Positions 9,050-18,235 of a stretch of 48,983 bases of DNA are shown here, in pieces (the first letter of the stretch is position 1; each line of letters begins with the position of its first letter). The DNA is taken from assembly GCF_028692895.1 (NCBI RefSeq), contig NZ_JAQUWN010000025.1, positions 1 to 48,983 of the forward strand. The letters are read 5' to 3'. The position numbers were made by a program, and so were the translations under genes. Source of the stretch: Pseudodesulfovibrio sp. GTDB lineage: Bacteria > Desulfobacterota > Desulfovibrionia > Desulfovibrionales > Desulfovibrionaceae. The notes under the pieces are model-generated. The model saw only the letters and a program-made list of their open reading frames with translations, made no database searches and had not been told where the DNA came from.

Positions 9050-9747
9050 TGCGGGCGATACTGCTGGCGGCGGGGTTCGGCACCCGGCTCAGGCCCCTCA
9101 CCGACACCATCCCCAAATGCCTTGTGCCCATCAACGGGCGACCGCTCCTGGACATCTGGCTCGACAACCTCAGCCGCGCCGGGATCGGCCCCTTTCTGGT
9201 CAACACCCACTACCTTTCGGAACAGGTCGAGGCCTACGTGCGCGGCAGCCGGTTCCGGAACGCGGTGACGCTGGTCCACGAGCCGACGCTGCTGGGCACG
9301 GCGGGCACGCTGCTGGCCAATGCGGATTTCCTGGACGGCGGGGACGGCCTGCTGCTCCATGCCGACAACTACTGCAAGCCCGATTTCGCCGCCTTTGCGG
9401 CGGCCCACCGCGCCCGGCCGCAGGGGTGCGTGATGACCATGATGACCTTCCGCACAGCCACGCCCTCCTCCTGCGGCATCGTGGAGCTGGACGAACGCGG
9501 CGTCGTGGTCGGATTTCATGAGAAGTCGGCCACGCCCCCCGGCAACCTGGCCAACGGGGCGATCTACCTCCTGTCGGACGAGATGCTCCGTATCCTCCGG
9601 GCCGATTACGGGGACGCCGCCGACCTGAGCACGGAAATCCTCCCCCATTTCGTGGGGCGGATCTTCACCTACGAAACCTCGAGCTTCTTCCTCGACATCG
9701 GCACCCCCGCGACCTATGCCCAGGCGCAGCGGGAAGGAGCGGACTGA
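9049..9747 (+). CDS. sugar-1-phosphate nucleotidyltransferase
   Basis: The start is the ATG at 9049, overlapping the upstream stop. The 232-residue protein opens with the signature MRAILLAAGFGTRLRPLTD and then IPKCLVPINGRPLLD (activating Lys). It continues with EPTLLGTAGTLL and a metal-binding Asp in LLLHADNYC, and closes with FLDIGTPATY. These are hallmarks of the RmlA/HddC/ManC-type NDP-sugar pyrophosphorylases. It is short and lacks a C-terminal hexapeptide domain. Coupled to the HldE-like fusion, a role in making an activated heptose-like sugar is reasonable; base specificity cannot be assigned. Confidence 0.85.
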   Translation: MRAILLAAGFGTRLRPLTDTIPKCLVPINGRPLLDIWLDNLSRAGIGPFLVNTHYLSEQVEAYVRGSRFRNAVTLVHEPTLLGTAGTLLANADFLDGGDGLLLHADNYCKPDFAAFAAAHRARPQGCVMTMMTFRTATPSSCGIVELDERGVVVGFHEKSATPPGNLANGAIYLLSDEMLRILRADYGDAADLSTEILPHFVGRIFTYETSSFFLDIGTPATYAQAQREGAD

Positions 9748-9768
9748 GGCGGGGAACCGGACCGGAAC

Positions 9769-9797
9769 TTGACGCCCCATTGCCCGGCACGTATATT
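9769..9797 (+). promoter_or_regulatory. strong putative sigma70 promoter
   Basis: TTGACG (9769-9774), 17 bases, TATATT (9792-9797), followed by an AT-rich run. It is the clearest sigma70-type promoter of the region and precedes the SDR/methyltransferase pair at 9881. It shares the TTGACG -35 with the promoter at 7411. Confidence 0.68.
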
Positions 9798-9880
9798 TTT
9801 TTTCCTTTAATTTCTAGCCGAACGGACTTAGCGCCCATGGCCGACTTCCCCAACGAGCCACGCGCCCCGGAAAAACGCTG

Positions 9881-10741
9881 ATGCAACGCAAGCGCCCCCT
9901 GGTCGTCGGAGCCGACGGCACCATCGCCGCCGCGCTGATCCGCGCCCTTGAGGCGCGGGGGCAGCGCCCCCTGGCCACCACCCGGTCGGGCCGTCCCGGC
10001 ACCCTGCGCCTGGACCTCACCGAGGACCTCGACGCCTGGACGCCGCCGGCGGACGTGGGGACGGTCTTCCTCTGCGCGGCCCTGACCTCCACCGCCCTGT
10101 GCCGGACGGAGCTGGACATGGCCCGGCGGGTCAACGTGGACGCGCCGGCCCTGCTGGCCCGGCGCGTCGCCGACGCCGGAGGCCGGGCCTTCTTCCTGTC
10201 CACCAACCTGGTTTTCGACGGCTCGGTTCCGGCCCCGGCCCCGGACCGGCCGGTATGCCCGCGCACGGTCTACGGCCGTCTCAAGGCCGACGCCGAGGCG
10301 CGAATCCTGGCCCTGGGCGAAAGCGGCTGCGTCCTGCGGCTCTCCAAGGTGATCCAGCCCGGCTTTCCCCTGTTCGCCTCCTGGCTGGCCGAGCTGCGCC
10401 GGGGCAAGACCATCTCCCCCTTCGCCGACATGCGCATGGCCCCGGTCTCCCTGGACCTCGCCGTCCGCGCCATCGTCGGCCTGGACCAGGGCGGCCGCGC
10501 CGGAATCCGGCAGCTTTCCGCCCCGGACGACATCAGCTACGCCAGGGCCGCATCGCTGCTCCGCGAGGCCGCGCACGCCCCCGGACGCGTACGGCCCGAA
10601 AGCTGGAAGACGCGGCTCCCCGACCTGGAGCACGTCCCGGACCATACAACCCTCGACAGCTCCCTGGCCGCCGGGGAACTGGGGTTGACCATCCCCGCGT
10701 CGGAAGCGGTGGTCGCCCGCGCCGTGAAGGAACTGCAATGA
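9881..10741 (+). CDS. RmlD-like NAD(P)-dependent sugar reductase (SDR)
   Basis: A 286-residue SDR with an N-terminal nucleotide-binding stretch PLVVGADGTIAAALIRAL (the usual GxxGxxG is degenerate: GADGTIA). The RmlD-type FLSTNLVFDGS follows, with the catalytic pair in VYGRLKADAE (YxxxK). The C-terminal part resembles dTDP-4-dehydrorhamnose reductases. The degenerate glycine loop weakens the prediction of normal cofactor binding. It overlaps the following methyltransferase by 4 bases. Confidence 0.75.
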   Translation: MQRKRPLVVGADGTIAAALIRALEARGQRPLATTRSGRPGTLRLDLTEDLDAWTPPADVGTVFLCAALTSTALCRTELDMARRVNVDAPALLARRVADAGGRAFFLSTNLVFDGSVPAPAPDRPVCPRTVYGRLKADAEARILALGESGCVLRLSKVIQPGFPLFASWLAELRRGKTISPFADMRMAPVSLDLAVRAIVGLDQGGRAGIRQLSAPDDISYARAASLLREAAHAPGRVRPESWKTRLPDLEHVPDHTTLDSSLAAGELGLTIPASEAVVARAVKELQ

Positions 10742-11913
10742 CCCGCCCGACCACCTGCCACAACTGCGGCCACAACGGCCTGGAAATTTACCAGCAATTC
10801 GAAAAGCTTGGCCTCGTCACCTCCGACTGCCGCCCCTGCCGGGGAACGCTGCGCCTGGCTCGTTGCCCCGAATGCGGCCTGTTGCAAAAGCTTGTGGACC
10901 AGGATTTTTCCGACACCTGCACGCTCATCTACGACCAGTACGACGCCTACCACCAGGCCGGGGGACAGGAGCAGCAGACCTATTCCGACGACGGCCAGGG
11001 GTGCGCGCGCTCCCGCAAGCTGCTCGAAGGCGTCCTGGATCATTTCCCCCTCCCGGACACGGGACGGCTCCTCGACGTGGGCTGCGGCAACGGCGTGCTG
11101 CTCCGCTCCTTCGGGACCCTGCGCCCCTCCTGGCGGCTGCACGGCCTCGACCTGAACGACCACGCCCGCGAGCAGGTCCTGTCCATTCCTGGCGTGGAGG
11201 CCTTTCACGCCTGCGACCTGGACGCGGTGCCCGCCGCCTTCGACGCGCTCTCCATGCTGCACTGCCTGGAGCACGTGCCCGACCCGGTCGCCTTCCTGCG
11301 CAAGTGCATGGACCGGCTGGCGGCGGGCGGCCTGCTCCTGGTCCAGGTGCCGGACTTCACGGCCAACCCCTTCGACCTCGTCATCGCGGACCACTGTTCC
11401 CATTTCGAGCCCGCCACGCTGCGCGAGGTGGTCCGCCGGGCCGGCTTCGAGATCGTGGTCCTCAGGCAGGGGCTCGTGCCCAAGGAACTGACCCTGCTCG
11501 CCCGCAGGCCCGCCCCGGAAGCCCAGGCGGCCGTCGCCATGGACACCGCCCCCGCACCCGGCCTGCCGAAGCGGGCCGACACGGCGCGCATCGCCGACGC
11601 CCTGGCCTGGCTGGCCGCCCTGCTCGACCAGGCGCGGGACCTCTGCCGTGAGCCTCTGGGCGTCTTCGGCACGTCCATCGCCGGCATCTGGCTTCTCGGC
11701 CAGCTCGGCGACGGGCTGCGCTTCTTCGTGGACGAGGACGTCAACCGCGCCGGGCGCACCCTGTTCGGCAAGCCCGTCCACCTGCCCGCCGACGCCCCGG
11801 CCGGGAGCCGGGTGCTCGTCGCCCTGCCCAGCTTCATCGCCGAAAACGTGGTCCGCCGACTGCGGGAAGCGGGGCTCGACCCGACGCCGCCGCGGCACTT
11901 CCCTGGGCCGTAG
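10738..11913 (+). CDS. C-methyltransferase-like protein (zinc-binding N-terminus, SAM domain, C-terminal Rossmann-like domain)
   Basis: The start at 10738 gives 391 residues and a 4-base overlap with the SDR stop. The N-terminus has paired cysteines (CHNCG about residues 5-8; CRPCR, then CPECG) as in the Methyltransf_13 zinc-binding region. The SAM core is at about 112-210 (LLDVGCGNGVLLRSF, LDLNDHA, SMLHCLEHVPDP). From about residue 300, LGVFGTSIAGIWLLGQL and FFVDEDVNRAG resemble the Methyltransf_14 C-terminal domain. This three-part layout is that of sugar C-methyltransferases of the NovU/TylCIII type. It probably methylates a nucleotide-linked keto sugar, consistent with the SDR beside it. 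Confidence 0.75.
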   Translation: MTRPTTCHNCGHNGLEIYQQFEKLGLVTSDCRPCRGTLRLARCPECGLLQKLVDQDFSDTCTLIYDQYDAYHQAGGQEQQTYSDDGQGCARSRKLLEGVLDHFPLPDTGRLLDVGCGNGVLLRSFGTLRPSWRLHGLDLNDHAREQVLSIPGVEAFHACDLDAVPAAFDALSMLHCLEHVPDPVAFLRKCMDRLAAGGLLLVQVPDFTANPFDLVIADHCSHFEPATLREVVRRAGFEIVVLRQGLVPKELTLLARRPAPEAQAAVAMDTAPAPGLPKRADTARIADALAWLAALLDQARDLCREPLGVFGTSIAGIWLLGQLGDGLRFFVDEDVNRAGRTLFGKPVHLPADAPAGSRVLVALPSFIAENVVRRLREAGLDPTPPRHFPGP

Positions 11914-12090
11914 GCCGCCGGGATCACGGCGGCGCGCCCTCCCCGTTTTCTCCTTCTCCTCTTCCGCCCGGCCATTCCCGGCCCGGCGCCTTTACTCCCG
12001 CTTCCGCCTTTCCCCGTCCGGACGTTGTGCCGAACCCGGAAATCGTGCTACGGAAAAGTAAACTTCCCATCCGAACCCCTGGGGGATCGC

Positions 12091-14811
12091 ATGAAACGAG
12101 CGCTTTTCCGCACCATGGCAGTTCTGTTGGCGTTGGCCGCCCTTCCCGCCCTGGCCGAAACGGCCGTCCTGACGCCCGGCATCGACCCGCTGGGGGACAT
12201 GGCCGCCTACACCAGCACGCGGCGGGTCAAGAACGCGAGCACGGAGATCGAAATTCCTGTCGGCGACGGAGTCCAGGTCGTGCTGGTCTCCGGCGACACC
12301 TGGTATCTGAGCCAGGATCGGGACGACGGGCCGGAGGCGATCCGGAAACAGCTCCTGGACTACGCCAAGGCCAGCGGGGCCAAGGTCCTGCGGCCGGGCC
12401 CGCGCTACGTGGTCCTGACCAGGGACGACGGCGACGCGGTCTGGTGGTGCCTGGCGGACGTGGAGTCGCGGCTGGACCTGACCGTGGTCCGGGCGCTGCG
12501 CCTCGACCTTGGCAGGCCCCTGACCTTCGCCATGGGCCAAGGCGGGCTGGCCGAGGTCCGCTTCCACGCCGTCAATCCGGGCGGGAAGTTTCGCTCCCTG
12601 ACCGTCTCCGCGCCCTCGGGCGAATACACGGTCGAAGCCGCGCAAATCATGCAGTCCGGGGCGTACAAGCGGACCGTCAACGGCAAGTGGTACGTCAACG
12701 CGGGACGGGCCCCGCGCCAGGTCATCGACACCCTGCCCCAGGAGGCGGGGACCTGCGCCTTCACCCTGTCCACCAATGCGGACGCCCCGCTCACCGACGT
12801 GGTGCTTGAGCTCGTCGAGCACCCCTACCCCGTCCCCAAGGTGGAGATGGGCGAAAAGCTCGGCGCGCTGCGCATCAAGAACGTGCCCTACGGCCTGGCC
12901 AGGATCGTGCCGAGCACGGCCTTCGGCGTCATCTACTCCGAGCACCCGGAGCTGGCGGGCGGCCAGTCCTTCGAGAACGGCGACGCCACACCCGAGGGCG
13001 ACGCCTACTTCCTCATGCCCGCCGGGCTGTGGCAGGTGGCGGTCCAGCCCGAGCTGAACACCGCGGCCTCCAGCGTGAGCGCCCATCTCGTCCCGGTCCA
13101 TTCCGGCAAGGAGACCGTGCTCGACTGGCCCCTGGCCATGACCAGCGTCTTCGGCGCGGACGCGGACAGCGGCCTGGCCGTCAACTCGGTCAGGCGCAAC
13201 GGGGCCGAGGTGGACGTCACATTCTCCCTCCAGGGGCCCGAGGCGGCCACGGCCGCGCCCACCACGGAGACCCTCGCCATCCGGGAGAGCGGCGCCCCGG
13301 CCAAGGTCCTGTCGGTCAAGCGGACCAGGATTCCGCTCGACATCGTCCTGCTGGTGGACTCCTCCGGCTCCATGAAGGGCCAGATGGACAAGGCCCTCGC
13401 GGCCACGCGCACCTTCATCGAGGCCCTGCCGGACGACGCCAAAGTCCGCGTGGTGGACTTCGACACCACGCCCCGCCCCCTGAACGGGACGACCAAAACC
13501 GCGGCCCTCCAGGACATCGCGGGGATCAAGGCCAACGGCGCGACCTGCCTGAACGACGCGGTCCTCCTCGGGCTCCAGATGCTCGGCGGGGCCGAGCGGC
13601 CCGCCCTGCTCCTGTTCACCGACGGGTTCGACGCGAATTACAACGACACCGGCCCCGGCAGCCAGGCAACCAAGGAGGACACCCTCCAGGCCGTGAGCAA
13701 GGCAGGGATTCCGATCTACACCATCGGCTTCGGCAAGGGCCACGACCTCGACACCCTGGACCGCCTGGCCTCGCTCTCGGGCGGGCGCTACTACGCGGCC
13801 AGCGACCCCGCCGCCCTGGGCGACGCCTTCGCGGTCATCAACTCCAGCCTGAGCAACACCTTCACCGCCCGCTACGCCCGGCCGGCAAGGGGCCGCCCCT
13901 CGGACGCGCCCGTGGTGACCTGCGTGGTGGACGTCAGCGGCTCCATGGACACCACCCCGGACAAGGACGGCTGCGACTACCGCATCGACAAGGTCAAGAC
14001 CGTCCTCCACGACTTCTACACGGCCCTGCCCGCCAACGTGCTCGGCCAGGTCATGAGCTTCGAGGACGACATCTACATCAACCAGGTGACCACGGACAAC
14101 GTGGCCGCCATCCTGGCCGGGATCAACGACCTGACCGCCGGGGGCGGCACCAACATAGCCGGGGCCGTGGAATCGGCCCTCAAGACCCAGGCGGCCATCC
14201 CGTCCAGCAAGCGCTACATGGTCTTCCTCACCGACGCCGCCCTCCAGGTGGACGGCGAGGCCAAGCTCCGGTTCGACACCACCCTGGCCAAGCTCAAGGA
14301 CGAGGGGGTCTACTGCCTGTGGGTGGGCATCGGCGCGCTGGACGAGACGCCCTTCCGGCACGCGGCCGAGGTCTCGGGCGGCGGGTACATCCTGACCGAG
14401 TCGCCCGACGCCCTGGGCCAGGCCTTCGCCGAGCTGGCCGCCGACATCCGCGAACCTGCGGCCAGGGGCAAGGAGGTGAACACCCTCATCGAGCTCACCC
14501 TCAAGTACCGCGAGCCCTCGGGGCGGAACGTCTCCTTCGCCAACGCGGCCCAGGCCGTCCTGCCCGAGGTCGCCGCCGGCGACACGGTGGAGCTGCCGGC
14601 CTCCATCGGCTACGCCGTGCGCCCCCTCAAGGAGCGCTACGACCCGGACGTGGCCGCCCTGGTCACCGGCGACAGCGTGCCCGTGCGCGACGCCAAGATC
14701 GGCAAGCGCATCCCCATCGACGTCTCGGGCGGCAACAAGGCCGCCACCCTCAGGGTCCGGGAGGCGTACTTCATGAGCCTGCTGCGCGGCGTGCAGGCCC
14801 CGTCCGGCTAA
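12091..14811 (+). CDS. large exported VWA-domain protein, N-terminal part (ends at an in-frame TAA)
   Basis: The ATG at 12091 follows GGGGGATCGC and begins a signal peptide of about 23 residues (MKRALFRTMAVLLALAALP, then ALA); the longer frame from 12025 would bury it. The 906-residue product has a beta-rich N-terminal region and two tandem von Willebrand A domains. MIDAS motifs start at D423 (DSSGS) and D614 (DVSGS), each followed by Rossmann-like strands (LLLFTDGF, MVFLTDAAL). VWA domains bind metal and protein ligands outside the cytoplasm. The frame ends at TAA 14809-14811, but the same frame continues without a stop to 18195 with the same composition. The protein is therefore very probably the first 45% of a ~2,034-residue protein. 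Confidence 0.85.
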   Translation: MKRALFRTMAVLLALAALPALAETAVLTPGIDPLGDMAAYTSTRRVKNASTEIEIPVGDGVQVVLVSGDTWYLSQDRDDGPEAIRKQLLDYAKASGAKVLRPGPRYVVLTRDDGDAVWWCLADVESRLDLTVVRALRLDLGRPLTFAMGQGGLAEVRFHAVNPGGKFRSLTVSAPSGEYTVEAAQIMQSGAYKRTVNGKWYVNAGRAPRQVIDTLPQEAGTCAFTLSTNADAPLTDVVLELVEHPYPVPKVEMGEKLGALRIKNVPYGLARIVPSTAFGVIYSEHPELAGGQSFENGDATPEGDAYFLMPAGLWQVAVQPELNTAASSVSAHLVPVHSGKETVLDWPLAMTSVFGADADSGLAVNSVRRNGAEVDVTFSLQGPEAATAAPTTETLAIRESGAPAKVLSVKRTRIPLDIVLLVDSSGSMKGQMDKALAATRTFIEALPDDAKVRVVDFDTTPRPLNGTTKTAALQDIAGIKANGATCLNDAVLLGLQMLGGAERPALLLFTDGFDANYNDTGPGSQATKEDTLQAVSKAGIPIYTIGFGKGHDLDTLDRLASLSGGRYYAASDPAALGDAFAVINSSLSNTFTARYARPARGRPSDAPVVTCVVDVSGSMDTTPDKDGCDYRIDKVKTVLHDFYTALPANVLGQVMSFEDDIYINQVTTDNVAAILAGINDLTAGGGTNIAGAVESALKTQAAIPSSKRYMVFLTDAALQVDGEAKLRFDTTLAKLKDEGVYCLWVGIGALDETPFRHAAEVSGGGYILTESPDALGQAFAELAADIREPAARGKEVNTLIELTLKYREPSGRNVSFANAAQAVLPEVAAGDTVELPASIGYAVRPLKERYDPDVAALVTGDSVPVRDAKIGKRIPIDVSGGNKAATLRVREAYFMSLLRGVQAPSG

Positions 14812-14835
14812 CGGTTCCTGGTCCTCGCGGCCGAG

Positions 14836-17800
14836 ATGCGCAACACCCTGCCCAAGCAGACGGTGACGGTCTATCCCGACGGCACGAGCCACCCGGCCTC
14901 CTGGGTGGGCGACGACAAGGCCACCAGGGGCAAGCAAGTTGAAATGGTCCCGACCTACCTCGTCCCGGACCTCAAGCGGCACCTCTTCCTGCGCTGGAAC
15001 AACGAGATGATGACCCCGGTCTCCCCGGCCACCTGGCTGACCGAGGCCCCGTTCATCCTGCCGGGCGAAAACGCCGTCTCGGTCCCGCCGGGCAAGCCCG
15101 TGGCCGGGGCCATCGCCTTCCTGGTGCCGGACGAGACCCTGCGCCAGATGTCGCTGCACTTCTACGACACCAACTACGGCCATGCCGAGATTCCGCTGGT
15201 GGGCGCGCTGCCCGAGGGCGTGGAGCGGCTGAGCGGACTGCCCGCAAAGCCGCCGGTCCGGCTGTCCGACACCTTCTCCCTCGCCATCCGCGAGGTCGCC
15301 GACGTCAAGGCCGTGGGCGGGCAGGAGGCGGGGGGCGGCTGCGTCTACCGCATCGTGGACGCGGACCTGGTCTCCAACGTCCAGGCCCTGCTCGACCTCA
15401 ACCCGGCCGAGCGCTTCTCCCTGCGCCTCAACACCACGGAGGGCGCGCTGAGCGTCCGGCTGCACAACGTGACCGGCATGCTCCCCCTCGGCTTCCTGGC
15501 CCCGACCATGCTCTCGCCCGGCTCGTCCAACCGCGTCCGGCTGGCCTTCCGGGTCCCGGAGAAGATGGCGGCCGAGGCGGGCAAGGGCGAGCTGGTGGTG
15601 GACGTCAAGGGCGGCGGCGTGGTCATCCCCCTGGACGGGAAGGCGGCCGGGGCCCCGGTGGCCCAGGTCCCGCCGGACGCCGTCCGGGGCGACGGCGTGC
15701 GCCTGGCCGTCAACGCCCTCAAGCGGCTGGACGGCGAGGGCGACGTCTTCGTGGCGGACCTGACCCTGTTCGACGACAAGGACGGCCAGTCCACCTCCAT
15801 GACCAACGCCTTCATCCTCAAGAAGAAGCACTTCGTGGCCGATCCGGGCTACCAGGCCCCGCCGCCGGACTACGGCAAGTCCAAGGGGCTGGCCGGGTTC
15901 GCCACGGGCAACGCCATCATCCCGGCGGGCACCATGCCGCCGGACTCCATCACCGACGACCTGATCTTCGGCATCACCGACGACACCGTGATCCCGGACG
16001 GCGGGAGCCTGCGCGGGCTGGTGGTCTTCAAGCTCCCCTACGGCGACGCCGAGCCGGGCGACTGGCTCCTGACCTCGCCGCTCTTCCCGGACCTGAAGCG
16101 GGAGCTGGGCGCGGGCCGCTACGGCGAGGAGCGGCTCATGGCCCGGCGCAGCGACGTGGCCTACCAGGTCAACGCCACCTACCTCGACGGCCTGGCCGAC
16201 GCCGTGGCCAGGCTGACCCGCCGGCGCGAGGCCCAGGGGTTCAAGCGGCCGGGCGAGACCAAGGTCAACCGCCAGACCCTGGACGGCGAACAGCCGCCGT
16301 CGCGCAGCGTGCCCGCGCCCGACCTGACCGCCCCGGCCACGGACCAATTCGCGGCCATCAAGGACCTCAAGGGGCTCAAGGCCCGGGTCGCCAAGCTCCG
16401 CTACCTGCCCACGGACGGCGCGGGCTGGGGGCACCTCTTCGCGCCCCAGGCCGTGCTGACCCAGAACTGGGGCGGCGAGGGCGACATCGCCGTCATGGCC
16501 GAGCGCGTCCTGGCGCGCCAGGGCGTCACCACCCGGCGGGTCACGGTGGACGTCACGGACAAGGGCCGCGCCGCCCTGGCCGCCCTGGCCGGAGTGGACC
16601 AGGCCAACCTCAGCGCCCTGCCCGCCCTGCTCTATCACGACCCAAAGGGCAACCGGCACGTCCTGGTGGCCCCGTTCCTGGAGACGGCCGCCAAGCTTCC
16701 CGGCCTGGTCGGCTCCATCCGCGACCGGGAGGTTTCGCCCGCCGAGACGCAGGCCACGGTCACGGCCTACCTGCTGGCCAGGCCCAAGAACGGCGGACAG
16801 GGCAAGGCCGCCCGCGACCTCTCCGACGCCTTCTCCGGCGAGACGAATACCGACGGGGTCGAGCCCGTCTGCCTGCTCACCGCCAACCCCACCCTGCCCG
16901 AGCTCTCGCGCGGGGCGGTGGACCTCGGCTACACCGTGGTCGGCTACGGCAACGGCGCGGTGGTCAAGGCCGTGTTCGACGGCAACGACAAGCGGGTCAT
17001 CGGCGCCGACGCCATCGACACCGGCGACTACGAGGTGGTGGGCGAACGCATCGTCATCGACATGCCCGGCGGCCAGCTCACCTTCGAGCGCGACCTGGAG
17101 GAAGGCGAGTCCATCGTGGACCGGTTCCACACCCTGGGCCTCAACCTGCCGGACATGAACGCGGCGGCGGCCAGGAAGCTCACAAAGGCCATGCAGGCCG
17201 CGCACAAGGGCGAGACCTCGCCCGACAACCTCTCGGCCCTGAAGTGGTACTCCCGCAGCCTGCTCTACCGGTTCGTGGCGGCCCAGACCGAGTACGAGAC
17301 CGACCTGGCCGCCAGGATGGGTTTGGTGGTCGGCCGCTCGGCCAGGCCGCGCTGCCTCATCGCCACGGTGAGCCGGTCGGGCCAAGACGGCGCGGTGCGC
17401 ACCGCCATCGACCTGCGCCGGACCGCCAACCAGGTCCACCCCTCGGCAGGGTTCTCGGACCAGGCCGCCCACGGCTTCAACATCATGAGCGGCCTCTTCG
17501 CCTCCAAGCTGGAGGCGGACGTCCTGCCCGGCGGCGGCACGGGGTTCTTCGAGATGCTGGCCGCCTATCCGGCGGACACCGAGTTCCTGTGGCTCACGGC
17601 CGACGCCCGGTACAACATGGAGGACCAGCTCAAGGCGGCCGCGCCCGAACGCGTCCTCAAGCTGCTGGACAACGGCCGGACGGTCCTGTTCCCGTCGCAG
17701 CCCGCCATCATCGACGGCAGGCCTCGCTGGTCCTGGCTGGAGGTGAATCCCGAGACCTACGAGACCATCGCGGTCCTGGACACGGGGGCGCGCGGCTCCA

Positions 17801-18195
17801 TGGTGGAGCGCGTCTTCAGCGACCTGTGGCGCGACGGGCTGGACTACATCACGGGCGGCCTGGTGGGCGTCAGCTCGTCCATCTGGTCCGTGAGCGCGTT
17901 CTCGCTGGTCCTGGACGACTACAAGCAGATCCTGGCCGAGGCCAAGAAGTTCGCCCTGGGCCTGGCCGACAACTTCACCGCCTCGGTCAAGGTCGGGGAC
18001 TTCGAGTTCAAGGGCAAGGTGGGCGGCTCGACCATCGAGACCGGCTATTCCGGCAGCGGGGCCGGGGCCGTCAACGCGGCCAAGACCGCCAAGGGGGCCT
18101 GGGGCAAGCTCAACGACCCCAAGATCGACCTGGGCGGCTTCGAGGGAGGATTCAAGGACGGCGTGAACGCCTACTTCGCGGCGGCGGGAGGCTAG
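14836..18195 (+). CDS. C-terminal part of the interrupted VWA-family protein
   Basis: This frame is in phase with 12091..14811. Reading through the TAA gives ...APSG-stop-RFLVLAAEMRNTLP..., where a Tyr or other residue in place of the stop would make a normal beta strand. The first ATG (14836) lacks a ribosome site and a signal peptide, so the 1,119-residue segment is probably not independently exported. It contains repeated beta-sandwich-like units (DTFSLAIREV, GVRLAVNALKRLDGEGDVFV, ADLTLFDD). A region around nucleotides 16420-16560 resembles a transglutaminase-like core (NWGGEGDIAVMAERVLARQG). A C-terminal tail is rich in Gly and Lys. It is either a broken gene, a sequencing error at 14809-14811, or a true split; the first two are favoured. 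Confidence 0.7.
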   Translation: MRNTLPKQTVTVYPDGTSHPASWVGDDKATRGKQVEMVPTYLVPDLKRHLFLRWNNEMMTPVSPATWLTEAPFILPGENAVSVPPGKPVAGAIAFLVPDETLRQMSLHFYDTNYGHAEIPLVGALPEGVERLSGLPAKPPVRLSDTFSLAIREVADVKAVGGQEAGGGCVYRIVDADLVSNVQALLDLNPAERFSLRLNTTEGALSVRLHNVTGMLPLGFLAPTMLSPGSSNRVRLAFRVPEKMAAEAGKGELVVDVKGGGVVIPLDGKAAGAPVAQVPPDAVRGDGVRLAVNALKRLDGEGDVFVADLTLFDDKDGQSTSMTNAFILKKKHFVADPGYQAPPPDYGKSKGLAGFATGNAIIPAGTMPPDSITDDLIFGITDDTVIPDGGSLRGLVVFKLPYGDAEPGDWLLTSPLFPDLKRELGAGRYGEERLMARRSDVAYQVNATYLDGLADAVARLTRRREAQGFKRPGETKVNRQTLDGEQPPSRSVPAPDLTAPATDQFAAIKDLKGLKARVAKLRYLPTDGAGWGHLFAPQAVLTQNWGGEGDIAVMAERVLARQGVTTRRVTVDVTDKGRAALAALAGVDQANLSALPALLYHDPKGNRHVLVAPFLETAAKLPGLVGSIRDREVSPAETQATVTAYLLARPKNGGQGKAARDLSDAFSGETNTDGVEPVCLLTANPTLPELSRGAVDLGYTVVGYGNGAVVKAVFDGNDKRVIGADAIDTGDYEVVGERIVIDMPGGQLTFERDLEEGESIVDRFHTLGLNLPDMNAAAARKLTKAMQAAHKGETSPDNLSALKWYSRSLLYRFVAAQTEYETDLAARMGLVVGRSARPRCLIATVSRSGQDGAVRTAIDLRRTANQVHPSAGFSDQAAHGFNIMSGLFASKLEADVLPGGGTGFFEMLAAYPADTEFLWLTADARYNMEDQLKAAAPERVLKLLDNGRTVLFPSQPAIIDGRPRWSWLEVNPETYETIAVLDTGARGSMVERVFSDLWRDGLDYITGGLVGVSSSIWSVSAFSLVLDDYKQILAEAKKFALGLADNFTASVKVGDFEFKGKVGGSTIETGYSGSGAGAVNAAKTAKGAWGKLNDPKIDLGGFEGGFKDGVNAYFAAAGG

Positions 18196-18235
18196 GCCGC
18201 GACGGGACGGAAATCGCGGAAGCGGGGGGCGAAGC

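Noticed and set aside
14809-14811. Stop-codon recoding (read-through TAA) to join the two VWA halves
   Set aside because: No known amino acid is inserted at TAA in bacteria of this type, and no recoding structure was seen. A mutation or sequence error is simpler.
11992-17472. Minus-strand open frame of 1,826 codons opposite the VWA gene
   Set aside because: It is the longest uninterrupted frame in the window, but its translation is low-complexity Gly/Val/Arg/His with no domain. The opposite strand has signal peptide and MIDAS motifs. It is a GC-bias artefact.
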